From: Salegentibacter sp.
GTDB taxonomy: Bacteria; Bacteroidota; Bacteroidia; Flavobacteriales; Flavobacteriaceae
DNA length: 64,000 nucleotides
Direction of reading: 5' to 3'
Assembly (NCBI GenBank): GCA_024635795.1
Contig: JAGXIH010000013.1
Coordinates: 62,001 to 126,000, forward strand
Part shown: piece by piece, positions 35,340 to 43,530 of the stretch
Position numbering within the stretch: position 1 is the first letter of the stretch
How the letters are laid out: each line of letters starts with the position of its first letter
Position numbers and translations under genes: made by a program
Notes under the pieces: generated by a model
What the model was told of the DNA's origin: nothing
The model's database searches: none
What the model saw: only the letters and a program-made list of their open reading frames with translations

Positions 35340-36626
35340 CTAAGTTTTCTGAATTTCTCTAGCAACAGCTTGAACTTCGTCTAATACCCTTAGCAGATTT
35401 TCTCCCCAGAGCTTTGCAATTTCTTTTTCGGTATAGCCTCTTTTAACGAGCTCTGCCGTAACATTGAGGGTTTCTGAAGCATCCTGCCAGCCTTCTATTC
35501 CGCCACCGCCGTCAAAATCAGAGCTAATGCCAACATGGTCTATTCCTATTAAGTCGACCATATAATCTATGTGGTCTACAAAATCGCTAACGGCCACCGG
35601 CTGTATTTCCTCTTTAAGTTTTGCAACATCTCCCTCAGCAGCGGTTCTTATTTTTTGGAATTCGGCATAATAAATATTTCTGTCGGCCTGTGGGAGGTTA
35701 CTGATACTGTCCCGCTCAAGAATAGAGAAATTCATCTCCTCTGCCTTTTTCTCGTACACTTTGTTTCTGGCTTCAGAAAAAGCTTTGTTTTTTTCGGTAT
35801 TTACATACCCGCTGAAAGCTACTGTTTGTACAACTCCGCCGTGTTCTTTGAATAGCAATAATAACTCGTCATCTAAATTCCTGCTGTGGTCACATAATTC
35901 CCTGGCTGAGGAATGAGATGCGATAAGAGGCGCTTTGGAAAGCTCGAACATTTGTTTGATAGATTCTTTTGAGGGGTGCGAAACGTCTATCATCATTCCG
36001 TATTTATTCATTTCAGCGATAACCTCTCTTCCAAGATCGCTTAGCCCATTGTGAAGCCAAACATCGTTTTCTTCTCCGGTATTCGAATCGCAAAGCTGAC
36101 TGTGGCCCTGGTGAGAAAGAGACATATAGCGTGCGCCCAGTTCATAGAATTTCTTTACGTTCTTAATGTTCTCTCCAATTGGATATCCGTTTTCAACACC
36201 AATCATTGCAACCTTTTTACCAGAGGCATGTATTTGTCTGACCTCTTCTGAAGTGGTTGCAAGCCCAATTTTATCAGGAGCGAGTTCATTTACCAATTTA
36301 TGGATGGCGATAAATTTCTGCATTGCATTATTATATGCGGCCTCAAAGCCTTCTGCATTCATTTCATCCTGGCCGGTGTAAACAATAAACCACGCAACAT
36401 CCAATCCGCCGGCTTCCATTTTAGGAAGATTCACCTGGGTGTCCAGGTTCATGGAATAGTTGCTTTCATCGGTGAAGTTATTCACGTTGATATCGGCATG
36501 GGTATCTATGGTAATAATTTTATCCTGGATCTTTTTGGCTTTATCAAGAGTTTCCTGGTCGTAGTTTTGAGCTTGTACACTAAAGGCACTCAGAAGCACC
36601 AGTAAAGAGGTTTTAAAAATTTTCAT
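35340..36626 (-). CDS. Membrane dipeptidase, peptidase family M19
   Basis: A 428 aa exported enzyme with a signal peptide (MKIFKTSLLVLLSAFSVQAQ). The M19 renal-dipeptidase fold is recognised by TIDTHADIN (metal His and Asp), GVENGYPIG with the bridging Glu, SLSHQGHSQ, MIDVSHPS, SHSSARELCDHSRN, and DHVGISSDFDGGGG. It hydrolyses dipeptides, including unusual D-residue ones, in the periplasm. It is transcribed divergently from the RimK-like operon. No partner is cotranscribed. Confidence 0.95.
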   Translation of the reverse strand: MKIFKTSLLVLLSAFSVQAQNYDQETLDKAKKIQDKIITIDTHADINVNNFTDESNYSMNLDTQVNLPKMEAGGLDVAWFIVYTGQDEMNAEGFEAAYNNAMQKFIAIHKLVNELAPDKIGLATTSEEVRQIHASGKKVAMIGVENGYPIGENIKNVKKFYELGARYMSLSHQGHSQLCDSNTGEENDVWLHNGLSDLGREVIAEMNKYGMMIDVSHPSKESIKQMFELSKAPLIASHSSARELCDHSRNLDDELLLLFKEHGGVVQTVAFSGYVNTEKNKAFSEARNKVYEKKAEEMNFSILERDSISNLPQADRNIYYAEFQKIRTAAEGDVAKLKEEIQPVAVSDFVDHIDYMVDLIGIDHVGISSDFDGGGGIEGWQDASETLNVTAELVKRGYTEKEIAKLWGENLLRVLDEVQAVAREIQKT

Positions 36627-36759
36627 GATAGCTTATTTTATAATTGTTGAAATTAGGAATATTTTTTCAATAGGCATAAGATATAGGCCCTCATTGTGAA
36701 TCATAAGCAGACCTCAGATTTTTTAGATTAGTATCAATTTTTTCAGCTTGCGATTATTT

Positions 36760-36792
36760 TTGTATTTTCAATAGGATTTTCAGCTACATTTG
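36760..36792 (+). promoter_or_regulatory. Promoter of the RimK-like operon
   Basis: TTG at 36760-36762, 22 bases, then TACATTTG at 36785-36792, matching the Bacteroidota TTG-N17-23-TAnnTTTG consensus. The ATG is 20 bases downstream. Confidence 0.7.
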
Positions 36793-36812
36793 GTACTCAT
36801 TTAGTCTTATTA

Positions 36813-38264
36813 ATGGAAAAATTTATTGTGGTTAACCAGCCTGAAACCTGGAACTTAGCACTTGAGAAGGTTCAGATAATTTCAGCACATTCTTATCTTA
36901 CGAATCCGGAATATGCGAAAATTAAAAAGGCACGGATTTTTAACCTATGTAAGGATTATTCTTACCAATCCCGCGGATATTATGTTTCACTTTTAGCCGA
37001 AGCCAGGGGCCATCTGGCGATTCCCACAGTTACAAATCTGGTAGATCTTCGTGAGCCAAAACTCGTAAAAATCGTTTCTGAAGAATTTGATGATCTCATC
37101 CAAAAAAGCCTGAAAAATATTAAATCTCAGGAATTTACCCTTAGTATTTATTTTGGTCAAAACGTTGCTCAAAAATACCGCGAACTTAGCGCTATGTTCC
37201 ACCGGCATTTTCAGATACCCTTTCTAAGGGTGAAATTTAACTTTACTACCAAATGGAATATTAAAAATATAAAAGCAATTTCAGAGGCCGAAATCCCTGA
37301 AGAACATAAAGAAAGTATGCGGGTATTTGCCGCCCAGTATTTTGCCAAAAAACGTTATGATACTCCTCGCCTGGTCAATGCAGATTATGACCTGGCGATT
37401 CTGGTTAATCCAGAAGATCCTGCGCCACCAAGTAACCCCAAGGCCATTAAAAAATTCATTGAAATTGGGGAAAAAATGGGGTTTAATGTTGAAGTAGTAT
37501 CCCCTAAAGATCTTTCCCGTTTATCTACTTTCGATGCATTATTTATTAGGCAGAGCACCGAGGTTAACAACGAGGCCTATGCCTTTGCCCGAAAGGCCCA
37601 ACAGGAAGAAATAGCCATTATAGATTATCCCGAGGCGATTTTAAAATGCTGTAACAAGGTATTTATGGCCGAGGCCCTTCAAAACGCCGGGATTCCTACG
37701 CCTAAAACGGTGATTGTTCATAGAGATAATAAAAATTCGGTTCTTGAAACCACAGGGCTCCCTGTAGTTTTAAAATCTCCCGATTCCACCTTTTCCTTTG
37801 GTGTAAAAAAAGCAACCACCGAAGATGAATATCAGGAAATGGTAAATACTATGCTGAAAAAATCTGATCTGGTAATTGCCCAGGAGTTTTTACCCTCAGA
37901 ATATGATTGGCGCATAGGTATTCTGGATGACAAACCATTTTATGCCTGCAGGTATTATATGGCAAAAGACCATTGGCAGATCTATAACTGGAACGCCGCC
38001 GAAAAGGACAATCAGGACGGAAATGCCGATAGTTTGCCTATAGAGGAAATACCTAAAAAAGTATTGGATGCCGCCCTGAAATCGGCTAAAATAATGGGGA
38101 AAGGCCTGTATGGAATTGATGTAAAAGAGATAAATGGTAGGGCCCTGGTTATAGAAATTAACGACAATCCTAATATAGATGCCGGAGTAGAGGATGGGTA
38201 TTATGGCGATCAGGTTTATACTGATATTCTCGGCGCTTTAAAAAGCAGACTTGAAAAAAAATAA
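36813..38264 (+). CDS. RimK-like ATP-grasp ligase with N-terminal RLAN domain
   Basis: A 483 aa protein. The first 160 residues (YSYQSRGYYVSLLAEARGHL) match the RLAN domain that precedes some RimK-like ATP-grasp enzymes. Residues about 195-480 are the ATP-grasp ligase, with PVVLKSPDSTFSFGVKK, FLPSEYDWRIGILDDKPFYA and the metal site VIEINDNPNIDAG. Such enzymes use ATP to join an amino acid to a carboxyl group, often glutamate to a protein or peptide tail. It starts an operon with GCS2 (2 bases gap) and an amidohydrolase. The substrate is unknown. Confidence 0.92.
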   Translation: MEKFIVVNQPETWNLALEKVQIISAHSYLTNPEYAKIKKARIFNLCKDYSYQSRGYYVSLLAEARGHLAIPTVTNLVDLREPKLVKIVSEEFDDLIQKSLKNIKSQEFTLSIYFGQNVAQKYRELSAMFHRHFQIPFLRVKFNFTTKWNIKNIKAISEAEIPEEHKESMRVFAAQYFAKKRYDTPRLVNADYDLAILVNPEDPAPPSNPKAIKKFIEIGEKMGFNVEVVSPKDLSRLSTFDALFIRQSTEVNNEAYAFARKAQQEEIAIIDYPEAILKCCNKVFMAEALQNAGIPTPKTVIVHRDNKNSVLETTGLPVVLKSPDSTFSFGVKKATTEDEYQEMVNTMLKKSDLVIAQEFLPSEYDWRIGILDDKPFYACRYYMAKDHWQIYNWNAAEKDNQDGNADSLPIEEIPKKVLDAALKSAKIMGKGLYGIDVKEINGRALVIEINDNPNIDAGVEDGYYGDQVYTDILGALKSRLEKK

Positions 38265-38266
38265 TA

Positions 38267-39487
38267 ATGAACTATCATCTCTTTGAAGTTTTTGGCATTG
38301 AGCTGGAATATATGCTGGTACGAAAGGAAGGTTTGAAAGTAAATCCGATTGTAGACCAGCTTCTCACTAAGAAAAACGGAAGTTTAACCCCTGATATTGA
38401 TAATGGTAAAATTGAATGGAGCAATGAGCTGGTAGCGCATGTGCTCGAACTTAAAACCAATGGACCAACAGGAAACCTGGAAGATCTTGATACGCTTTTT
38501 TCTGAAAATATTCAGGAGATCAATTCCCTGTTGGAGGAATTTGATACTTTGCTTTTGCCTTCGGCCTCTCATCCCTTAATGCAACCAAAAACTGAAACTC
38601 AGCTCTGGAAGCATAGTTACAGTAAGATCTACGCCTTATATAACCGCATTTTTGATTGCAGCGGCCATGGATGGAGCAATGTGCAGAGTATGCATATTAA
38701 CTTACCATTTTATAATGATGCTGAATTTGGAAAATTACACGCAGCCGTGAGGATCCTGCTACCAATAATTCCCGGGTTAAGCGCGAGCTCCCCAATTTTT
38801 GAAGGAAAAGCAACAGGATTTAAGGATTCCCGCCTGGAGGTCTATAAAACCAATCAAAAAGAGATTCCGACAATGACGGGGAAGGTTATCCCCGAACAGG
38901 TTTTTACCAAAGCAGACTACTACCAAAGAATTTTCAAACCCATTAATACCGCTATAAAGCCCTTTGATACTGAAAATATCCTGGATCATCATTTTCTCAA
39001 TTCCCGAGGAGCAATAGCACGATTTGACAGAAACGCTATTGAAATACGCGTCATAGATATTCAGGAGTGCCCGGCCGCAGATATCGCAATCGCCGTTTTA
39101 ATAATTGAAAGCTTGAAATTATTATTAAGTGGGGAATTGATTGCCCTGGATGAACTCAAGAAATGGCATGAAGATGACCTCTTCGGAATCTTTAATTCGG
39201 TAATTCAAAATGCTGAAAACACCCAAATTAGTAACGAAGCCTATTTAAAGATTTTCGGAATAGAAGAGGAAGTAAACGTCAGGCAAATCTGGGAGAAATT
39301 ATACGAAAGGGTACAATCCCAAATTTCCTTAAAACATCAGAATACCATTGAATATATTCTAGAGAATGGCAGCCTGTCTACCAGAATACTCAAGAAAATC
39401 GATGGGGATTTTTCAAAAGAAAAAATAAGAAAGGTCTATTCTCAACTCGGGGAATGCCTGGCTAACAATCAATTATTAAAAGTGTGA
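38267..39487 (+). CDS. GCS2-family glutamate-cysteine-ligase-like carboxylate-amine ligase
   Basis: A 406 aa ligase of the GCS2 (YbdK/plant GshA-like) superfamily. Motifs are FGIELEYMLV at the N-terminus (metal-binding Glu pair), WSNVQSMHINLPF and ARFDRNAIEIRVIDIQECP. It forms a gamma- or alpha-amide bond between a carboxylate and an amine using ATP. It follows the RimK-like gene after 2 bases and overlaps the next start by 4 (GTGA), so all three are tightly coupled. It probably acts on the same product. Confidence 0.92.
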   Translation: MNYHLFEVFGIELEYMLVRKEGLKVNPIVDQLLTKKNGSLTPDIDNGKIEWSNELVAHVLELKTNGPTGNLEDLDTLFSENIQEINSLLEEFDTLLLPSASHPLMQPKTETQLWKHSYSKIYALYNRIFDCSGHGWSNVQSMHINLPFYNDAEFGKLHAAVRILLPIIPGLSASSPIFEGKATGFKDSRLEVYKTNQKEIPTMTGKVIPEQVFTKADYYQRIFKPINTAIKPFDTENILDHHFLNSRGAIARFDRNAIEIRVIDIQECPAADIAIAVLIIESLKLLLSGELIALDELKKWHEDDLFGIFNSVIQNAENTQISNEAYLKIFGIEEEVNVRQIWEKLYERVQSQISLKHQNTIEYILENGSLSTRILKKIDGDFSKEKIRKVYSQLGECLANNQLLKV

Positions 39488-40167
39488 GGTTAATCTTAAC
39501 CTGCGAACATGCATTCAATAAAATTCCTGAGGAATACAGAGACCTATTTCCGAAAACCAGGGGTATTCTTGGGAGTCACCGTGGCTACGATCCTGGTGCC
39601 CGGGATCTATTTGAACATCTTATAGCTTTAGGGGACTTTAATTATACTTATAAAATTAGCAGATTGCTGGTTGAAGTCAACCGCTCCATTGATCACCCTC
39701 ATTTATTTTCTGAATTCACTAAAGGAATTTCTTCAACAGAAAAAAATAAAATAATCACCAGATGGTATATTCCATATAGGAATGAAGTAGAAGATCAAAT
39801 TAGAAAATTAATTGGCAGCGGGGAGAAGGTGGTCCATTTATCTGTTCATAGTTTTACTCCCGTTCTAAAGGGGGAGATACGGAATGCAGATATTGGTCTT
39901 CTTTATGATCCATCTCGCAAGGAGGAGAAAGTAATTTGTAAAGATTTAAAATCAAAGTTAAGAGAAGAAGATTCCACTTTAAAAATAAGGTTTAATTATC
40001 CCTACCTGGGAAAGGCTGATGGATTTACAACCTATTTGAGAAAGAAATTTCCGGAGAATTATTCGGGGATAGAGCTGGAGGTAAATCAGAAATTCGTAAA
40101 AAATAATAAGATGGATATAAAACTAAAAGAGGCCATTTTTAAAGCCCTTCAAAAAACTTTAAAATAA
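39484..40167 (+). CDS. N-formylglutamate amidohydrolase-like enzyme
   Basis: A 227 aa protein of the FGase superfamily, zinc amidohydrolases cutting N-acyl or amide bonds. LILTCEHAFNKIP, the YDPGARDLFE segment, LLVEVNRS and VHLSVHSFTP are recognisable. The GTG start overlaps the GCS2 stop. In the comparative genomics of amidoligases (Iyer and colleagues, 2009) FGase-like genes accompany RimK/GCS2-type ligases; the role is probably to remove or recycle the ligated group. No histidine utilisation genes are here, so the formylglutamate name is only for the fold. Confidence 0.88.
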   Translation: MRLILTCEHAFNKIPEEYRDLFPKTRGILGSHRGYDPGARDLFEHLIALGDFNYTYKISRLLVEVNRSIDHPHLFSEFTKGISSTEKNKIITRWYIPYRNEVEDQIRKLIGSGEKVVHLSVHSFTPVLKGEIRNADIGLLYDPSRKEEKVICKDLKSKLREEDSTLKIRFNYPYLGKADGFTTYLRKKFPENYSGIELEVNQKFVKNNKMDIKLKEAIFKALQKTLK

Positions 40168-40248
40168 TCCCTGAATTGCAAACTTTCCCTTATTGATGAA
40201 CCCCTTAAAATTGCCGAATATTTCATAAATTGAATAAATTTTCAAGTG

Positions 40249-40422
40249 ATGAAATTTATAGAAATCAAAGATCTGAACGATGATACGTTCTATCTTAACA
40301 AGGCACAGATCATGTATGTTGCCTTTCAGGAAGATTCAGGATGTCATGTGGGACTTAGCAACGGATTGCAGATTAAAACCAATGCCAGCTACGAGGAACT
40401 AAAAGATCTGATGGACGATTAA
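40249..40422 (+). CDS. Conserved 57 aa protein
   Basis: Missing from the ORF track. MKFIEIKDLNDDTFYLNKAQ continues IMYVAFQEDSGCHVGLSNGL to a stop at 40422. The alternating strands and the L-(S/T)-N-G-L turn resemble the small FlbD-like/LytTR-like beta fold, but I do not claim a function. It is 81 bases after the amidohydrolase gene and precedes a shared terminator; it may be the last gene of that operon. Confidence 0.72.
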   Translation: MKFIEIKDLNDDTFYLNKAQIMYVAFQEDSGCHVGLSNGLQIKTNASYEELKDLMDD

Positions 40423-40423
40423 A

Positions 40424-40458
40424 AAAAACCCTGAAATCATTAGACTTCAGGGGTTTTT
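40424..40458. terminator. Bidirectional terminator AACCCTGAA/TTCAGGGGTT
   Basis: The stem is flanked by A and T tracts, between the 57 aa gene and the convergent FKBP gene. Confidence 0.9.
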
Positions 40459-40479
40459 TATATAAAAAGTGTGTGATGA

Positions 40480-40911
40480 TTACTTGATCTCCACTACTTC
40501 AAGGTCAAAAACAAGATCTTTTCCGGCTAGAGGGTGATTTCCGTCTACCACGATAGATTCGTCTTTTACTTCTTTTACTACAAGATTCATTTCTTGTCCG
40601 TCAGGGCTTTTAGAAACTAGTCCCATTCCAACTTCAGGTTTGATCTCTTCGGGAAGTTGAGATTTTGGCACTTCCTGGATAAGCTCTTCTCTTGGCTCTC
40701 CGTAAGCTTCTTCTTTAGAAATATTGATGGTTTTCTTCTCGTTTACTTTCATGTCGATAAGGCCATTTTCAAAACCTGGAATTAACTGTCCTTCACCCAT
40801 AGTGAACTCAATTGGCTCCCCACGTTCAACAGAGCTATCAAAAACCTGTCCGTCAGTTAGTTTTCCGGTGTAATGTACCTTAACCGTGTCATTTTGCTTT
40901 ACTTGACTCAT
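40480..40911 (-). CDS. FKBP-type peptidyl-prolyl isomerase (SlyD-like)
   Basis: A 143 aa cytoplasmic protein with the FKBP fold split by an IF insert: DTVKVHYTGKLTDGQVFDSS and LIPGFENGLIDMKVNEKKTI then EEAYGEPREE. It lacks the His-rich tail of SlyD. It speeds prolyl isomerisation and acts as a chaperone. It stands alone, convergent with the 57 aa gene. Confidence 0.95.
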   Translation of the reverse strand: MSQVKQNDTVKVHYTGKLTDGQVFDSSVERGEPIEFTMGEGQLIPGFENGLIDMKVNEKKTINISKEEAYGEPREELIQEVPKSQLPEEIKPEVGMGLVSKSPDGQEMNLVVKEVKDESIVVDGNHPLAGKDLVFDLEVVEIK

Positions 40912-41309
40912 AATAATATTTTTCGAGTTTAAAAATAGGCTAATCTTCAGCCATTTAAAGCTGCAAAGTTACAGTTATTAAGATGAAACCCAAATTAAGC
41001 GCCGGCGAATCCCTTATCTTGTGTAAAGATTAACAATGTTTCCAAAATAAGAAATTATTAAATTCCGGTATATCTCGCAGCACACAAGAGTCTGGTAATC
41101 AATGTAAGAACCTATTTAATTGGAATTTTAAATATTAAAAGATACATTTATTAACTTAAATTTAGAATTTCCGGGTAGTAAATTTACCAAGGAATGACAA
41201 AGTACGAGTAGTAATCCGGTTCATGAACGAGACAACGGTACCGTTTGGTAATATGCTCCAAGATTCCTAAAATGTCTTCATTTGGAAATAAATTAAATTT
41301 CTAAGAGTA
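40912..41309. other. 398-base intergenic region without recognised gene
   Basis: No ORF with convincing content. Two perfect palindromes are present: GTAAATTTAC at 41178-41187 and AACGGTACCGTT at 41234-41245. Both could be operators for the flanking genes or be chance. The promoters of the FKBP gene (leftwards) and the 3D lipoprotein gene (rightwards) must be here. Confidence 0.4.
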
Positions 41310-41759
41310 ATGATCGTGATGCGCTTAATGTCAACAGTGACTTTCTTAATGTTTCTCTCTATGCTTGCAGGTTTTTCAGCCTGCAATTTTGAAACTAAAA
41401 AATCTCCTGAATCTACAGTGATTTGGGATAGTCTTGAAGTTACTGCTTCGGCATATAATTCCTTAAGTTGGCAAACCGCAGGAGGTAATCCCAGCATTAC
41501 CGCTTGGGGAGATACCCTGAAAACAGGCTTAAAAGCGATCGCTGTTTCCAGGGATTTAATCGAAAAAGGTCTTGATCATAATACCCCCGTTAAAATTGAA
41601 GGTTTTGACGGGGTTTTTCTTGTAAAAGATAAGATGCATTACCGGTGGAAAAATAAAATAGACATTTATATGGATGAAGATGTTCAAAAAGCAAGGGAGT
41701 GGGGCAGACGTAAGGTGAAGATATATTTTGCGAAAACAGAAGTAGACACACTCAATTAA
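41310..41759 (+). CDS. 3D-domain lipoprotein
   Basis: A 149 aa protein with a lipoprotein signal ending AGFSAC (Cys about residue 25), followed by a 3D domain. Its conserved pattern includes VTASAYNS, GNPSITAWGDTLK, IAVSRDLI and VKDKM...IDIYM, continuing to AREWGRR. 3D domains share the double-psi barrel of lytic transglycosylases MltA and RlpA; the Asp residues that give the name are kept. It may bind or cleave glycan strands in the envelope. The PAP2 gene follows 11 bases later. Confidence 0.88.
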   Translation: MIVMRLMSTVTFLMFLSMLAGFSACNFETKKSPESTVIWDSLEVTASAYNSLSWQTAGGNPSITAWGDTLKTGLKAIAVSRDLIEKGLDHNTPVKIEGFDGVFLVKDKMHYRWKNKIDIYMDEDVQKAREWGRRKVKIYFAKTEVDTLN

Positions 41760-41770
41760 AAATTCTAAAA

Positions 41771-42529
41771 ATGAAACATCATGTGAGAGCAGCACTGGAA
41801 AAAATCATTTATTTTTTCAGAGTGCATGTATCCAGAAAGCATGATGAATTTCCTTATTATCTTCTCATATTTATTTCATTCATAATCTTTATTGGCGGGA
41901 TCAATATTTTTGTGGAATTAACCGAGGAATTATCAAGCAAAGCCCTTTTAAAATTTGATCACCAGGTAACTTCTTTTATTGTCTCCTTTAGAGATCCCGA
42001 TTATCACGGATTCATAGAATTTATTACAGATATAGGCGACTTTTATGGTTACCTCATAAGTACAACTCTAGTTACCATATTCCTGTTTTGGAAGCTTAGG
42101 AACTGGAAATTCATCATTCAGCTGGTAGGAGTAATAATTCTGGCTTCTCTTTCAAATATTGGTTTAAAAAGGGCTATTGATCGTGCCAGGCCCGATGTAG
42201 AACACCTGGTGGTAGTAGAAAGCTTAAGTTATCCCAGCGGTCATTCAATGAGTGCAATGGCTTTTTACGGATTTCTTATTTACCTGCTTTTTCATATTAA
42301 AATGTCCAGATTTTTACGAAGCTTTCTTGTAGTGTTTTTTGTTCTGGTTATTCTTAGCATAGGTTTAAGCCGAATTTATCTTGGAGTACATTATCCTTCA
42401 GATGTTATTGCGGGCTTTCTTGGAGGTTTTATTTGGGTAGCTTTTTGTATAGTGCTTTTTAACCTGATTGACCTTTTAAGAAGGAGAAAAAGAAATAACA
42501 GCGAAATGGAAGAAAACCTGCAAACCTGA
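41771..42529 (+). CDS. PAP2-family membrane phosphatase
   Basis: A 252 aa protein with about six membrane helices and all three acid phosphatase motifs: KRAIDRARP, YPSGHSMSA and SRIYLGVHYPSDVIAG. It removes phosphate from lipid phosphates such as undecaprenyl pyrophosphate or phosphatidylglycerol phosphate. It is 11 bases after the 3D lipoprotein gene, suggesting shared expression and a cell-wall role. Confidence 0.93.
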   Translation: MKHHVRAALEKIIYFFRVHVSRKHDEFPYYLLIFISFIIFIGGINIFVELTEELSSKALLKFDHQVTSFIVSFRDPDYHGFIEFITDIGDFYGYLISTTLVTIFLFWKLRNWKFIIQLVGVIILASLSNIGLKRAIDRARPDVEHLVVVESLSYPSGHSMSAMAFYGFLIYLLFHIKMSRFLRSFLVVFFVLVILSIGLSRIYLGVHYPSDVIAGFLGGFIWVAFCIVLFNLIDLLRRRKRNNSEMEENLQT

Positions 42530-42614
42530 CTCTATTTTTCTTTATTAATTCGGTTTAAAATCAGATATTTGGATAGACTTTTAAGATGTTTATAGTTTAA
42601 TTTTAAACTATCAA

Positions 42615-43247
42615 ATGAACTTAAGAAAAATATATTATTCTACGCCATTTAAAATTTCAGAACTTCTGGTCTTCTTTGGGTTGGCACCTTATTTAACCGG
42701 AATTTACCTGGAAGGATGGAATAAAATTATTCCACTTGTATTCATTGCTGCCTTCTTCTTTATTTTGCTTTCCCGGTTTACCAATTTTAATCATGAGATC
42801 TTCTTTCGTTTTGATCCCGTTTATTTTAGAAAAAGCATTCCAAGGTTGGTTTCCATTACCCTTCTAATGATAATATTTACTGGCTGGGTTTTCCCGGATC
42901 TGTTTTTTGAATTTCCTGTAGAGGAATCACAGAAATATTTAATTACTTTTTTCCTGTATCCTATAGCCTCAGTAGTGCCGCAGGAATTTATTTACAGGGT
43001 TTATTTTTTCGAGAGATACAGAAATCTATTGCCTTCAAAGTTTTTGTTGATGTTCGCAAATACACTTATTTTTGGTCTTACCCATTTAATCTATGATAAT
43101 TGGTTGGCACCTATTGCCACCTTTCTGGCCAGCTGGATTTTTATCTTTAACTATTTTAAAACCGAAAGCTTTCTCAATGTTTCCCTTGAGCATTATTATT
43201 ATGGATTTATAATTTTTACTGTAGGATTAGGGCATTTTTTCAAGTAG
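42615..43247 (+). CDS. CPBP-family intramembrane protease homologue
   Basis: A 210 aa protein with about seven membrane helices. The CPBP motif EExxxR appears as VPQEFIYRVYFFERY, so the first Glu is Gln. The second motif FGLTHLIYD supplies a His. I recall the same Gln in related sequences, so it may be a subfamily trait rather than damage. CPBP proteins cleave substrates in the membrane or process peptides such as bacteriocins. Its 3' end is followed by a convergent 42 aa gene. Confidence 0.8.
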   Translation: MNLRKIYYSTPFKISELLVFFGLAPYLTGIYLEGWNKIIPLVFIAAFFFILLSRFTNFNHEIFFRFDPVYFRKSIPRLVSITLLMIIFTGWVFPDLFFEFPVEESQKYLITFFLYPIASVVPQEFIYRVYFFERYRNLLPSKFLLMFANTLIFGLTHLIYDNWLAPIATFLASWIFIFNYFKTESFLNVSLEHYYYGFIIFTVGLGHFFK

Positions 43248-43255
43248 ACAACTTT

Positions 43256-43384
43256 CTAAAAACCAAGGTTTCCTAATATCCACCAGAGAATAATAAAAAC
43301 CACGATCATCCCAAAACACCCACAACCACCTCCTAATTTTTTAGCTCCCCATCCTGCCAGTAAAGCTCTGATTATATTTTTCAT
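43256..43384 (-). CDS. 42 aa Gly/Cys-rich membrane protein
   Basis: Absent from the ORF track. ATG 43384, stop at 43256-43258. It reads MKNIIRALLAGWGAKKLGGG, then CGCFGMIVVFIILWWILGNL. The GGGCGCFG turn just before one membrane helix is a distinctive and conserved-looking signature that I recall in small flavobacterial proteins, but no role is known. Convergent with CPBP. Confidence 0.75.
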   Translation of the reverse strand: MKNIIRALLAGWGAKKLGGGCGCFGMIVVFIILWWILGNLGF

Positions 43385-43530
43385 AACATCTTAGAATTAG
43401 TTAGTAATTCCAAATTGGGGAGATTTACTTTTACTGAAATCCGGATTAGGAAAACTTTAGGCAGCGTGTAGAAATTTCCTAAAAGCGATTTTATAGGTTT
43501 TTTCGTATATTGAAGGTCCTTAAAACAAAA

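Noticed and set aside
36300-36605. 101 aa plus-strand ORF inside the M19 gene
   Set aside because: It is a shadow in the antisense frame of a well-supported enzyme gene.
41556-41795. 79 aa ORF antisense to the 3D lipoprotein
   Set aside because: Shadow frame; the plus-strand product has clear domain motifs.
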